Positions 1-9,872 of a DNA stretch of 36,673 nucleotides are shown here, piece by piece. The stretch is taken from contig JBFGCM010000026.1 in assembly GCA_041581135.1 (NCBI GenBank), positions 1-36,673 on the forward strand, read 5' to 3'. The notes under the pieces were generated by a model. The model did no database searches. It was not told where the DNA came from and saw only the letters and a list, made by a program, of their open reading frames with translations. Every line of letters starts with the position of its first letter. The stretch's first letter is position 1. The translations under genes were made by a program, and so were the position numbers. The DNA comes from JBFGCM01 sp041581135 (lineage in GTDB: Bacteria > Actinomycetota > Acidimicrobiia > Spongiisociales > UBA5794).

Positions 1-2
1 GC

Positions 3-1580
<1,578 letters not shown>

Positions 1581-1646
1581 ATCTCCCCGGATCACGGGCG
1601 CTTTGGGCCTTCTGGCCGCCCGAACGGGACCGCAGGAGTTCCCTTT

Positions 1647-1669
1647 CTAGCCCCCACCAGGGCTAGAAT
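1647..1669 (+). promoter_or_regulatory. Inverted repeat overlapping a -10-like box before the BMP lipoprotein gene
   Basis: A perfect 7-bp inverted repeat (CTAGCCC, 6-nt spacer, GGGCTAG; 1647-1666) overlaps TAGAAT at 1664-1669, about 60 bp before the lipoprotein start. It could be an operator over a promoter, or a weak terminator hairpin for clpC (no T-run follows). I see no clear -35 box. Confidence 0.35.
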
Positions 1670-1729
1670 CACCGGCGTCGCCGCCTGTCGGCGACGAACT
1701 TGTGTGTGACTACTGAGGAGTTCGATTCC

Positions 1730-2923
1730 ATGTTTTCAAGGCTCAGAAGGCGCGGCGCGCTCGTAGCGCTGCTCTTTGCTTTTGCGCTCGTGGCTGCTGC
1801 GTGCGCAGACGACGAACCAGCAAGTACCACGACCGAACCCCTTCCCACGACGATGGCCCCGACGACGACGGCGGCGCCGGCTCCGACCACCACGGCGGCT
1901 CCGGCTCCGACGACCACGCTGCCTCCGCCGCCGGAAGGTCGTGAGATCAAGGCCTGCCAGGTGTCCGACACCGGCGGTATCGATGACAAGAGCTTCAACG
2001 AGACGGCGTGGCAAGGAATGCTCCGGGCCGAAGCCGAGTTGGAGGGCGTGACCGAGGTCAAGTTCCTCGAGTCGCAGTCGGCGGCGGATTTCCGTCCCAA
2101 CATCGACTCGTTCATCGGAGAGGGTTGTGATGTGATCGTCACGGTGGGCTTCTTGCTCGCGGACGACACGGCTGCGGCGGCGACCGAGAATCCGGATCAG
2201 CCGTTCGCGATCATCGACTTCCCGGCCGTTGCGCTGGATCCGGCGCCCCCGGGCAACGTGCGCGGTATCAACTTCAACACGGATGAGGCCGCGTTCCTCG
2301 CCGGGTATCTCGCCGCCGGCGCCAGCCAAACCGGCACCGTGGGCACGTTCGGCGGTATCAACATCCCGCCGGTGACCATTTTCATGGACGGTTTCGTCCG
2401 CGGCGTGGAGCACTACAACTCGGTGAACGGCACCTCGGTGTCGGTGCTGGGTTGGGATCCGGAGACCCAGGAGGGTCTGTTCACCGGTAACTTCGAGTCC
2501 ACCGAGGACGGATTCGCCTTCGGGCAGAACCTGCTCGATGAGGGTGCCGACATCATCCTGCCCGTTGCCGGGCCCGTGGGCCTCGGTACGGCGCAGGCCG
2601 TCGAGGAAGCCGGCAACGCCTGGATCGTCGGCGTCGACTCCGACTGGACCGAGTCCACGCCGCAGTTCGGCCCCGAGGGCAGCGACATCATCTTGACTTC
2701 GATCCGGAAGCGCATGGACAATGCCGTGTTCAACACGGTCAACAACATCCTGGTGCTCGGTTCGCTGGGCAACGAGTACTTCGGATCGCTGGGCAACGAC
2801 GGTGTGGGCCTCGGCGCCATCAACGGCGCGATCCCGCAGGAGCTGATCGATGAGGTCGAGGCGCTTCGCGCCGACATCATCGCCGGCGTCGTGTCGGTGA
2901 CTCCGCCGGCGGAAGAGGGCTAG
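1730..2923 (+). CDS. BMP-family ABC transporter substrate-binding lipoprotein
   Basis: Solute-binding lipoprotein of the Bmp/PnrA/Med family, whose members mostly bind nucleosides. The 397-residue product starts with Arg-rich and hydrophobic segments and a lipobox ending VAAAC (Cys25), followed by a Thr/Ala/Pro linker to about residue 68. The binding domain starts at EIKACQVSDTGGIDDKSF, the family's hallmark first strand. ATG 1730 is chosen over an upstream in-frame TTG at 1700 because GAGGAG at 1715-1720 sits 9 nt before it and the signal peptide then starts normally. The ATPase and two permease genes follow on the same strand after a strong hairpin, the usual layout of this importer family. 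The exact ligand (nucleoside, purine or other) cannot be read from the sequence. Confidence 0.93.
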   Translation: MFSRLRRRGALVALLFAFALVAAACADDEPASTTTEPLPTTMAPTTTAAPAPTTTAAPAPTTTLPPPPEGREIKACQVSDTGGIDDKSFNETAWQGMLRAEAELEGVTEVKFLESQSAADFRPNIDSFIGEGCDVIVTVGFLLADDTAAAATENPDQPFAIIDFPAVALDPAPPGNVRGINFNTDEAAFLAGYLAAGASQTGTVGTFGGINIPPVTIFMDGFVRGVEHYNSVNGTSVSVLGWDPETQEGLFTGNFESTEDGFAFGQNLLDEGADIILPVAGPVGLGTAQAVEEAGNAWIVGVDSDWTESTPQFGPEGSDIILTSIRKRMDNAVFNTVNNILVLGSLGNEYFGSLGNDGVGLGAINGAIPQELIDEVEALRADIIAGVVSVTPPAEEG

Positions 2924-2949
2924 ACGCCCACCCATCCGACGATACGAGG

Positions 2950-2981
2950 ACGGAGCCCCCGGGGAGACCCGGGGGTTCCGT
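2950..2981 (+). terminator. Strong hairpin after the lipoprotein gene
   Basis: A 14-bp GC-rich stem (one G-T pair) closed by a GAGA tetraloop lies 26 bp after the lipoprotein stop. No T-tract follows. It may be a terminator or, as in many binding-protein operons, a 3' stem that stabilises the lipoprotein message and lowers expression of the downstream transporter genes. Confidence 0.7.
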
Positions 2982-3063
2982 CGCGTTTCGAGCCAGCGAC
3001 GGAACGCGCCGCCGGTCTAGGCTGCGTCCGACGCGGACACGTGTGAGGCTCGGGAGGGGTCGC

Positions 3064-4569
3064 TTGGAGCTGGAACTCAGGGGGATCACGAAGAGATTCC
3101 CCGGCGTGCTCGCCAACGACTCGGTCGACGTGAGGGTGCGAGAGGGCGAGATCCTGGGCTTGCTCGGCGAGAACGGCGCCGGCAAGACGACCTTGATGAA
3201 CATCCTCTATGGCCTGTATTCGGCCGACGAGGGCGAGATCCTCATCGACGGACAGGTGCAGCACTTCGGCGGCCCGGGCGATGCCATCGCCGCGGGTATC
3301 GGCATGGTGCACCAGCACTTCATGCTGGTGCCGGTGTTCACGGTCACCGAGAATGTGGTTCTGGGCGTCGAGCCCACGACCTTCGGTGGACGCATCGACT
3401 TCAGAGAGGCGGAGCGGGAGGTCACCGAGATCTCACGCAAGTACGGCCTCGAGGTGCCCCCCGCTGCTCTCATCGAGGATCTTCCGGTGGGCGTGCAGCA
3501 ACGGGTCGAGATCGTCAAGGTGCTGTTTCGCGAGGCTCGATTCCTGGTGTTCGACGAGCCCACGGCCGTACTCACCCCCCAGGAGGTGGAGGAGTTCTTC
3601 GGGATCCTGCGTTCCCTCCAGGAGGCGGGCAAGGCGATCATCTTCATCACGCACAAGCTGGGTGAGGTCATCGAGATCGCAGACCGGATCAACGTGCTGC
3701 GCCGGGGAAAGATCGTCGGCGAGGCCATTCCGGGCCAGGTCACCGAGAGCGCGCTCGCCGAGATGATGGTGGGCCGGCCCGTGGAGCTCACGGTGCAGAA
3801 GGCGGCGGCCTCCCCGGGCCCGGCGGTGCTGGAGGTGAAAGAGCTGGTCGTCGTCGACGACTTCAACAAGCCTGCCGTGGACCACGTGTCGTTCACCGTC
3901 CACGCCGGTGAGATCGTCGGTATCGCAGGCGTCCAAGGCAACGGGCAGACAGAGCTCGTGGAGGCGATCACCGGCCTGTCGTCGGTGCTCAGCGGCCAGG
4001 TGGTGTTGGACGGTCTCGACGTGACTGATGCCACGCCGCGTGAGATCCATGAGGCGGGCATGGCCCACGTGCCCGAGGATCGTCAACGCAGCGGTCTCGT
4101 CATGGACTTCACGGTGGCGGAGAACATGGTGTTGAACTCCTACTACGACGAGCCCCACTCACGCGGCATCGTCATGGATTGGCCGGAGATCGGCCGGTCG
4201 TCGACCGCGCTGGCAGACGAGTACGACGTGCGTACGCCGAGCGTCGACGTCCCGGTGAGCAACCTGTCCGGGGGGAACCAGCAGAAGGTGATCGTGGCCA
4301 GGGAGTTCTCCCGCGCGGTGAAGGCAACCGTGGCCGCGCAACCCACACGAGGGCTCGATGTCGGATCCATCGAGTACATCCACGAGCGCATCGTCGCCGA
4401 ACGGGACGCCGGCGCCGGCATCCTCATCGTGTCCACCGAGCTCGACGAGGTGATGGCGCTGTCTGACCGAATCCTGGTGATGTATCGCGGCCGCATCGTC
4501 GCCGACGTCCGTCCCGAAGACACCACGGCGGTGGAGCTGGGTCTCTACATGGCGGGTGGCCAACCATGA
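3064..4569 (+). CDS. BMP-type ABC transporter, double ATP-binding protein
   Basis: Energises the importer encoded around it (RbsA/MglA-like, NupO/YufO group). The protein is 501 residues with two ABC modules. The first has Walker A GENGAGKT (35-42), Q-loop MVHQHFM, a signature of the LPVGVQQRV type (140-148) and Walker B LVFDEPT (161-167). The second has a degenerate Walker A, GVQGNGQT (289-296), with no P-loop Lys, and signature LSGGNQQKV (401-409); this asymmetry is normal for the family. TTG at 3064 is preferred to GTG at 3043 because GGGAGGGG (3052-3059) sits just before it and the protein then begins at the first ABC strand, MELELRGITKRFPG. The stop overlaps the next start (ATGA, 4566-4569), so it is translationally coupled to the first permease. 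Confidence 0.94.
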   Translation: MELELRGITKRFPGVLANDSVDVRVREGEILGLLGENGAGKTTLMNILYGLYSADEGEILIDGQVQHFGGPGDAIAAGIGMVHQHFMLVPVFTVTENVVLGVEPTTFGGRIDFREAEREVTEISRKYGLEVPPAALIEDLPVGVQQRVEIVKVLFREARFLVFDEPTAVLTPQEVEEFFGILRSLQEAGKAIIFITHKLGEVIEIADRINVLRRGKIVGEAIPGQVTESALAEMMVGRPVELTVQKAAASPGPAVLEVKELVVVDDFNKPAVDHVSFTVHAGEIVGIAGVQGNGQTELVEAITGLSSVLSGQVVLDGLDVTDATPREIHEAGMAHVPEDRQRSGLVMDFTVAENMVLNSYYDEPHSRGIVMDWPEIGRSSTALADEYDVRTPSVDVPVSNLSGGNQQKVIVAREFSRAVKATVAAQPTRGLDVGSIEYIHERIVAERDAGAGILIVSTELDEVMALSDRILVMYRGRIVADVRPEDTTAVELGLYMAGGQP

Positions 4570-5792
4570 GCGACACCACCAAAGTCGAAGCGTCGGAACC
4601 GGACGCGCCCGACGAGCCGACGCTGCTCGAGGAGATCAGCGGAGTCGGCACCAACTGGCGCAACGCGGTCTTGGTCCCTGCCCTCGCCATCCTCACCGCG
4701 CTCATCATCGGCGCCTTCATCATCGCCGTCTCCGATGTCGAGCTGCTTCGTCTGTGGGGGGAGGATCCCGGCCTGGCGATCAGCGAAACGTGGGGTGTGG
4801 TGTCGTCGGCCTATGCCGCGCTGTTCCGTGGTGCCTTCGGCAGCCTCCGTGCCGTCTCGGAGACGCTGACGGCGGCATCACCTCTGATCCTCGCCGGCCT
4901 CGCGGTGGCGATCGGATTCCGCGCCGGTCTCTTCAACATCGGTGCACAGGGTCAGATGCTGGTCGGCGGTATGAGTGCCACCATCATCGGCTTCGCCTTC
5001 GACATCCCGGTGATCATCCATCTCCCCCTCGCCCTGCTCGGAGCCATGATCGGCGGCGCCGTGTGGGGCGGCATTCCCGGATGGCTTCGCGCCAAGACGG
5101 GGGCGCACGAGGTCATCACCACCATCATGCTCAACCTCGTCGCCGTGCAACTCATCGACTACATGCTCACCACGGAGGCCATACAGCGCGCCGGGCGGGA
5201 CGATCCGATCTCCAAGACGGTGCAAGTCTCGGCGCGATTGCCCCGACTGCTCGGATTCCTGGAGCGGAGCGATTTGCGGGTCCATGCGGGGATCATCGTG
5301 GCGCTGCTGGCCGCGTACGCCGTCTACTGGTTGCTGTTCAAGTCGACCATCGGCTATGAGTTCCGGGCCGTAGGGCGCAACCCCGACGCCGCCAAGTACG
5401 GCGGCATGAACGTGGTGCTCCTGTACGTCGCGGTGATGGCCATCGCGGGCGCTCTCGCCGGCCTCGGCGGTGCCAACCAGATCCTCGGCATTCCCGAGTA
5501 CCGGGCCGCCCCCGGCTTCGCCGGCAGCATCGGCTTCGATGCCATCGCGCTCGCCCTGCTGGGCAGATCGCATCCGCTTGGCGTCGTCCTCGCCGGCATC
5601 CTCTTCGGGGCGCTCCAGGCTGGTGGCCAGCAGATGCAGGCCTCGGCGACGACCTCGATCCCCATCGACATCATCTTGGTGGTGCAGGCACTGGTCATTG
5701 CGTTCATCGCCGCCCCCGCCCTGATCCGGGCCATCTACCGGGTTCGCGCCGAGGGCGGCACGGGGCAGCTCACCCAAGGGTGGGGCTCATGA
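4566..5792 (+). CDS. BMP-type ABC transporter permease, first subunit
   Basis: Integral membrane subunit of the nucleoside-type importer (BPD_transp_2 / COG4603-like, YufP group). The protein is 408 residues with a short acidic N-terminal cytoplasmic segment, then many hydrophobic helices. It shows the family stretch around ASPLILAGLAVAIGFRAGLFNIGAQGQ (about 101-127 overall) and the later GRNPDAAKYGG and FAGSIGFDAIALALLG segments typical of Bmp permeases. It starts with ATG overlapping the ATPase stop by 4 nt and ends by a second ATGA overlap with the next permease. It should form a heterodimeric channel with that next product. Confidence 0.93.
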   Translation: MSDTTKVEASEPDAPDEPTLLEEISGVGTNWRNAVLVPALAILTALIIGAFIIAVSDVELLRLWGEDPGLAISETWGVVSSAYAALFRGAFGSLRAVSETLTAASPLILAGLAVAIGFRAGLFNIGAQGQMLVGGMSATIIGFAFDIPVIIHLPLALLGAMIGGAVWGGIPGWLRAKTGAHEVITTIMLNLVAVQLIDYMLTTEAIQRAGRDDPISKTVQVSARLPRLLGFLERSDLRVHAGIIVALLAAYAVYWLLFKSTIGYEFRAVGRNPDAAKYGGMNVVLLYVAVMAIAGALAGLGGANQILGIPEYRAAPGFAGSIGFDAIALALLGRSHPLGVVLAGILFGALQAGGQQMQASATTSIPIDIILVVQALVIAFIAAPALIRAIYRVRAEGGTGQLTQGWGS

Positions 5793-7051
5793 CCGCGGCC
5801 GTCGTCGAGCGCACGGTCCTGACCCCGGCGCAGATCCGCCGCTCGAAGGTGCTGGGCATCGTGGAGCTGGCGCTCGCCGCATTCGTACTGATCGTGTTCG
5901 CCATCGGCAATGACGGCATCGCCACGTGGCGACTGTCGCAAGGCGGAGTCGATGCGCCGGACCTGCGCTTCTTCGCCGGGCCTTTCGCCTACGTGTCTGC
6001 GTTCCTGCTGGCGCTGCTCGGAGCCCGTCAGGTGACGAAGGGATTCGGCGGCAAGGCGAATCTCGTGCTCGGCATCGCCTTCCTCATCTTCATCGCCGCA
6101 TTCATGGCCTGGGCGACAGCGCAGTCGCCCGCCGGCTCGTTCAACATGACGAGCATGCTCAAGCTCACTGTGGAGCGGAGCGTGCCGATCGCGTTCGGGG
6201 CCATCTCCGGGGTGCTGTGCGAGCGCGTTGCCGTCATCAACATCGCCATCGAGGGCATGCTGCTGGGGGGTGCATTCATGGCGGCCCTGGCGGGTTCGGT
6301 CTTCGGCAACTGGTGGGGCATCATCGCCGGCCTGCTCACCGGTGGGCTGCTGGCGTGGGTGCTGGCTGTGCTCACCATCCGCTACCGAGTGGACCAGATC
6401 ATCGCCGGCGTCGTGATCAACATCTTCGTGCTCGGTCTCACATCGTTCTTGACGGTACGCCTGTTCGCGGAAAACCCACACCTCAACGACGCCGACATCT
6501 TCAGCGCCTGGGACATCCCGCTGCTGTCGACGATCCCGGTATTGGGACCGGTGCTGTTCTCGCACACGTTGTTCGTGTACGGGCTCTTCATCCTGATCGC
6601 CGCCACGACGTTTGGCCTGTTCCGGACCCGGTGGGGCTTGCGAGCCCGGGCGGTGGGCGAACATCCCAAAGCGGCCGACACGCTTGGCGTCAATGTCTTT
6701 CGCACCCGGTACCGCAACGTGATCCTGGGCGGCATGGTGGCCGGGTTCGGCGGGGCCTGGTTCGTGGTCGGGCTGGTGGGGCGATTCGACGAGAACATGA
6801 CGAACGGCCGAGGCTTCATCGGCTTGGCCGCCATGATCTTCGGTCGTTGGCATCCCGTAGGTGCGATGGGCGCCGCGCTGGTGTTCGGATTCGCCGACGC
6901 GATCGCCGGCAAGCTCGGCATTCTGCAGACCGGCATCCCGTCGCAGTTCCTGCTCATGTTGCCGGCACTCGCCACGATCGTCGTGGTGGCGGGTCTGGTC
7001 GGCAAGAGCCGCCCACCGGCGGCCGACGGCCAGCCCTACATCAAGGAGTAG
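5789..7051 (+). CDS. BMP-type ABC transporter permease, second subunit
   Basis: Second membrane subunit (COG1079-like, YufQ group), 420 residues with about ten hydrophobic segments. Family landmarks are SVPIAFGAISGVLCERVAVINIAIEG near residues 133-158 and GRGFIGLAAMIFGRWHPVGA near the end. ATG 5789 is chosen over GTG 5780 because it forms an ATGA overlap with the first permease and has AAGGGTGGGG just upstream. The N-terminal part (about 120 residues) carries extra helices before the conserved core, so this subunit is a little longer than many homologues. It completes the importer. Confidence 0.93.
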   Translation: MTAAVVERTVLTPAQIRRSKVLGIVELALAAFVLIVFAIGNDGIATWRLSQGGVDAPDLRFFAGPFAYVSAFLLALLGARQVTKGFGGKANLVLGIAFLIFIAAFMAWATAQSPAGSFNMTSMLKLTVERSVPIAFGAISGVLCERVAVINIAIEGMLLGGAFMAALAGSVFGNWWGIIAGLLTGGLLAWVLAVLTIRYRVDQIIAGVVINIFVLGLTSFLTVRLFAENPHLNDADIFSAWDIPLLSTIPVLGPVLFSHTLFVYGLFILIAATTFGLFRTRWGLRARAVGEHPKAADTLGVNVFRTRYRNVILGGMVAGFGGAWFVVGLVGRFDENMTNGRGFIGLAAMIFGRWHPVGAMGAALVFGFADAIAGKLGILQTGIPSQFLLMLPALATIVVVAGLVGKSRPPAADGQPYIKE

Positions 7052-7054
7052 GCG

Positions 7055-7447
7055 GTGGCGCCGCGCTTCGATGCCATCGGGCTCACAGTTGCCGACATGA
7101 GCGCCACCCTCGACTTCTACCGTGCCCTCGGCCTGGAGGTCCCGGCCGATGCGGATGGCGAATCTCACGTGGAGGCACCATTGCCGGGTGGTCTCAGGCT
7201 GATGTTCGACACCGTCGAGTTGGTGCAGTCGTTCTCGGAGTACGAACCGCCCCGCGGTGGCCATCGCGTGTCGCTGGCGTTCTTGTGTGGGTCGCCATCG
7301 GAGGTGGACGAGACGTACGCCACGATGGTCGAAGCCGGACATCAGGGCCGCACCCCGCCGTTTGATGCTTTCTGGGGCCAACGCTATGCCACCATCGCCG
7401 ACCCTGACGGCAACCCGGTGGATCTGTTCGCTGCGCTCCCCGGCTGA
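7055..7447 (+). CDS. VOC / glyoxalase-fold protein
   Basis: Small vicinal-oxygen-chelate protein of 130 residues. The two beta-alpha-beta-beta-beta repeats are visible: FDAIGLTVADMSATLDFYRALG at the start, and the second repeat ending YATIADPDGNPVDLFA. In many family members a Glu metal ligand lies in the last strand (xVELF); here the position reads VDLF. GTG start at 7055 follows AAGGAG (7043-7048) inside the end of the permease gene, 3 nt after its stop, so it is co-transcribed with the transporter. Substrate is unknown: glyoxalase, dioxygenase and antibiotic-binding proteins share this fold. It may act on the imported compound, but only the gene order suggests that. Confidence 0.85.
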   Translation: MAPRFDAIGLTVADMSATLDFYRALGLEVPADADGESHVEAPLPGGLRLMFDTVELVQSFSEYEPPRGGHRVSLAFLCGSPSEVDETYATMVEAGHQGRTPPFDAFWGQRYATIADPDGNPVDLFAALPG

Positions 7448-7474
7448 TTCGAGTGCGGGTGGTGGGCCGGCGCG

Positions 7475-8308
7475 CTAGCCGTCCACCGTCTGGCCGTAGA
7501 ACCTGATCTCCCTGATCGCCAGTTCGTCGAATGGCGGGTTGCCGTCGTACGACTGGGCGGGGTGGATGCTCTTCACCAGGAACGTCAGCTCGGTGGTGCG
7601 GACGCTCGGTATCTGGATGGTCTGGACCTCCATCGTGTCGAGCAAGAGCCCTTGGACCGATGTCGCCAGGTCGTTGATGATGATCTCGTAGCCCTGCACC
7701 CGGTAGTTGCGGGCGAACTTCTCTTCGTCGTCGAGGTTGTAGATCTCGATCTCGACGATCTGCACCGGCTGACTGAACCGGAATGTCAGGCTTCCGTCAC
7801 GTCCCCGCAGGCTGGCGTCGTTCCAGTAGGTCTCCGGATCGTTGTCGATGAGGCCTTCCGCTTCGAAGCCGCGGAGCTCCGATGACGCCTCCACCGAAGT
7901 GGGAATCAGCTGGGTGAGTTGGAGGCTGATCGATTCGGTCGTCGTGGTGGTCGTCTCCGTAGGAGTCTGCGCCGCCGTCTCGTCGTCGCGTACGACGTTC
8001 CAGATGAGCGCCGCCAGCGCAACCGCCAGGATGACGCCCGCCAACACCCCCAGGGCACGGCTTCCAGCGGTGTTGCGCACCATCGGCGGTGGCGCCACGG
8101 GAAGGGGACCGGTGCCGAGGCGCGCCCCGCAGGACTCGCAGTGCCGGTTGTACTCGGGGTTCTGAGTGCCACACGACGGGCATGGCACCTGCTGCACCTC
8201 GCGGGTGGCCACGGGGGGCGGAACAGCCTGTGATTCGTCCTCCGGCGGGTCGATGTCGAACGGCTCGAACAGATCGTCGAAGGAATCGATTTTCTTGTCG
8301 TCGTCCAA
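7475..8308 (-). CDS. Zinc-ribbon membrane protein with extracytoplasmic discoidin-like domain
   Basis: 277-residue protein of unknown role. In order: an acidic N-terminus, a CxxC-x10-CxxC zinc ribbon (Cys43, 46, 57, 60), one transmembrane helix at about 84-105, a short Thr-rich linker (about 115-125), and a beta-rich domain from about 135 that looks like a discoidin (F5/8 type C) or NADase-type glycan-binding fold, with ELRGFEAEGLIDNDPETYW typical of its ligand-binding loops. The topology implies a cytoplasmic zinc ribbon and an outside carbohydrate- or surface-binding domain. The start is TTG at 8308 with GAGGA just upstream; no other in-frame start lies nearby. It is divergent from radA and ends convergently with the VOC gene. 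Confidence 0.8.
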   Translation of the reverse strand: MDDDKKIDSFDDLFEPFDIDPPEDESQAVPPPVATREVQQVPCPSCGTQNPEYNRHCESCGARLGTGPLPVAPPPMVRNTAGSRALGVLAGVILAVALAALIWNVVRDDETAAQTPTETTTTTTESISLQLTQLIPTSVEASSELRGFEAEGLIDNDPETYWNDASLRGRDGSLTFRFSQPVQIVEIEIYNLDDEEKFARNYRVQGYEIIINDLATSVQGLLLDTMEVQTIQIPSVRTTELTFLVKSIHPAQSYDGNPPFDELAIREIRFYGQTVDG

Positions 8309-8489
8309 TGGATCCTCGTCGTTGCCACGACCCCGATCGGCGTATCGGGTCCGGGGCTATTGTGCCACGGATGGCGCCTATGCGCGCGGCACCACCCCTG
8401 CGCAGCATGGGCCCTGCGGCCGAATGAACCGCGCCACTCGTCGTGATCCCGCGGCTGCGTCGTTACCCGTTCGTGTCGGTGGGCGGCGA

Positions 8490-8495
8490 TAGATT
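8490..8495 (+). promoter_or_regulatory. -10 box of a leaderless radA promoter
   Basis: TAGATT ends 7 nt before the radA ATG, so transcription should begin at or next to the start codon. No Shine-Dalgarno sequence is visible before that ATG. The 194-bp gap from 8309 also holds a 6-bp inverted repeat (CCCGAT / ATCGGG, 8332-8349) upstream of the divergent gene. Confidence 0.45.
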
Positions 8496-8502
8496 GGCGC
8501 CG

Positions 8503-9825
8503 ATGAGTTACCAATGCGACGAGTGCGGGTACCGCTCCGGCAAGTGGATGGGGTTCTGTCCCCAGTGCCGGATGGGGCGCGAGCTCACTGAGACTGCCCG
8601 GCCGCGTCGGCGCACAGGATCTGAGAATCCCGTGGCACAGCCGCTGCGGGACGCCGCCGGCGGATCCGTCGCCCGGGTGAGCACCGGCATCGAGGAGTTC
8701 GATCGCGTGCTCGGAGGCGGTCTCGTCCCGGGCTCGGCGCTACTGGTCGGCGGCGAGCCGGGTGTCGGCAAATCGACGCTGCTCCTGCAGACCGCGGCCG
8801 GCGTCGCCGCCGGCGGCCGGACTGCACTGGTGATCTCGGCGGAGGAGTCCGAGTCCCAAGTGGCGATGCGGGCGGATCGTCTGGACGTGGGGATCGACGC
8901 GGTGTATCTGATCGCCGATTCCGACGTGGACGCCGTGATCGAAGCCGCCGGTGAACTTGCTCCCTCGCTGGTCGTGGTCGACTCGATCCAGACGGTCTCG
9001 ACATCCGATCTCGATGGCGCCGCCGGCGCGGTCGCCCAGGTACGCGAGGCGGCGGCGCGCTTGATCCACTTCGCCAAAGAGCGCTCGATACCAGTCGTGT
9101 TGGTCGGCCACGTCACCAAAGAGGGGTCCCTCGCCGGCCCGAAGCTGTTGGAGCACATGGTTGACGTCGTGCTGTACCTCGAGGGCGATCCCTATCGAGG
9201 CGTGCGCTTGTTACGCAGCCTCAAGAACCGCTTCGGCGCAGTGCATCAGGTCGGCTTGTTCGAGCTGGGGAGTCGGGGCATGCTGCCCATTGCCGATCCA
9301 TCTGCGCTGTTCGCCGGAGACTTCGCCGGCTCCGTGCCGGGGACGGTCCTGTTCCCCGCGTTGGAAGGCAGTCGGCCGCTGCTGGTCGAGATCCAGGCAC
9401 TGGTGTCGAAGGCTTCGACACCACAACCCCGGCGATCGGTGAAGGGTGTCGAGCCGGCCCGCGTGCACCAGCTGCTCGCCGTGCTCGAGCGGCACGCCGG
9501 GCTGTCCTTCGCCGGCCACGACGTCTACGTCAATGTGGTCGGCGGCGTGCGACTTCGGGAGCCGGCCGGAGATCTGCCGCTGGCACTGGCGCTCGCCTCG
9601 TCGCTCACCGGCGAGCCGGTGGGGGCCGCTGCCGCATGGGGGGAGGTTGGTCTGGCAGGGGAAATCCGCCCTGTGGCCAATGCCGAGCGTCGCAGGGACG
9701 AGGCGGGTCGGCTCGGAATCCGGCTCCTGGTCTCTCCCGATGGCGGCGGTCCCGTCCGGATACTCGATGCGCTGGTTCGGGTGGGCCTTGTCGGAGGCGC
9801 CAAGCTGACCTCGATACCGTCGTGA
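8503..9825 (+). CDS. radA: DNA repair protein RadA (Sms)
   Basis: RecA-like helicase that processes branched recombination intermediates, in the cytoplasm on DNA. The 440-residue product has all three parts: an N-terminal C4 zinc finger (CDEC...CPQC, residues 5-22), an ATPase core with Walker A GEPGVGKS (84-91), SAEESESQV and VVVDSIQT (158-165) and the RadA-specific KNRFG motif (241-245), and a C-terminal Lon-protease-like domain without the catalytic pair. ATG 8503 puts the zinc finger at the usual distance from the start; the frame is open further upstream but unlike the family. disA follows 47 bp later, a neighbour pair conserved across Gram-positives. Confidence 0.97.
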   Translation: MSYQCDECGYRSGKWMGFCPQCRMGRELTETARPRRRTGSENPVAQPLRDAAGGSVARVSTGIEEFDRVLGGGLVPGSALLVGGEPGVGKSTLLLQTAAGVAAGGRTALVISAEESESQVAMRADRLDVGIDAVYLIADSDVDAVIEAAGELAPSLVVVDSIQTVSTSDLDGAAGAVAQVREAAARLIHFAKERSIPVVLVGHVTKEGSLAGPKLLEHMVDVVLYLEGDPYRGVRLLRSLKNRFGAVHQVGLFELGSRGMLPIADPSALFAGDFAGSVPGTVLFPALEGSRPLLVEIQALVSKASTPQPRRSVKGVEPARVHQLLAVLERHAGLSFAGHDVYVNVVGGVRLREPAGDLPLALALASSLTGEPVGAAAAWGEVGLAGEIRPVANAERRRDEAGRLGIRLLVSPDGGGPVRILDALVRVGLVGGAKLTSIPS

Positions 9826-9857
9826 GCTCCGGCGCTCTCTCATCCAGGGTGACGTAG

Positions 9858-9863
9858 TACTCT
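9858..9863 (+). promoter_or_regulatory. -10 box before disA
   Basis: TACTCT ends 9 nt before the disA ATG in the 47-bp radA-disA gap, with no ribosome-binding site in between. This suggests a leaderless disA transcript in addition to read-through from radA. Confidence 0.35.
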
Positions 9864-9872
9864 CCCGGACGC

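Noticed and set aside
5735..7381. 548-residue minus-strand open frame
   Set aside because: Lies opposite the second permease and VOC genes, is extremely rich in Gly, Asp, His, Gln and Arg, and has no domain; antisense artefact.
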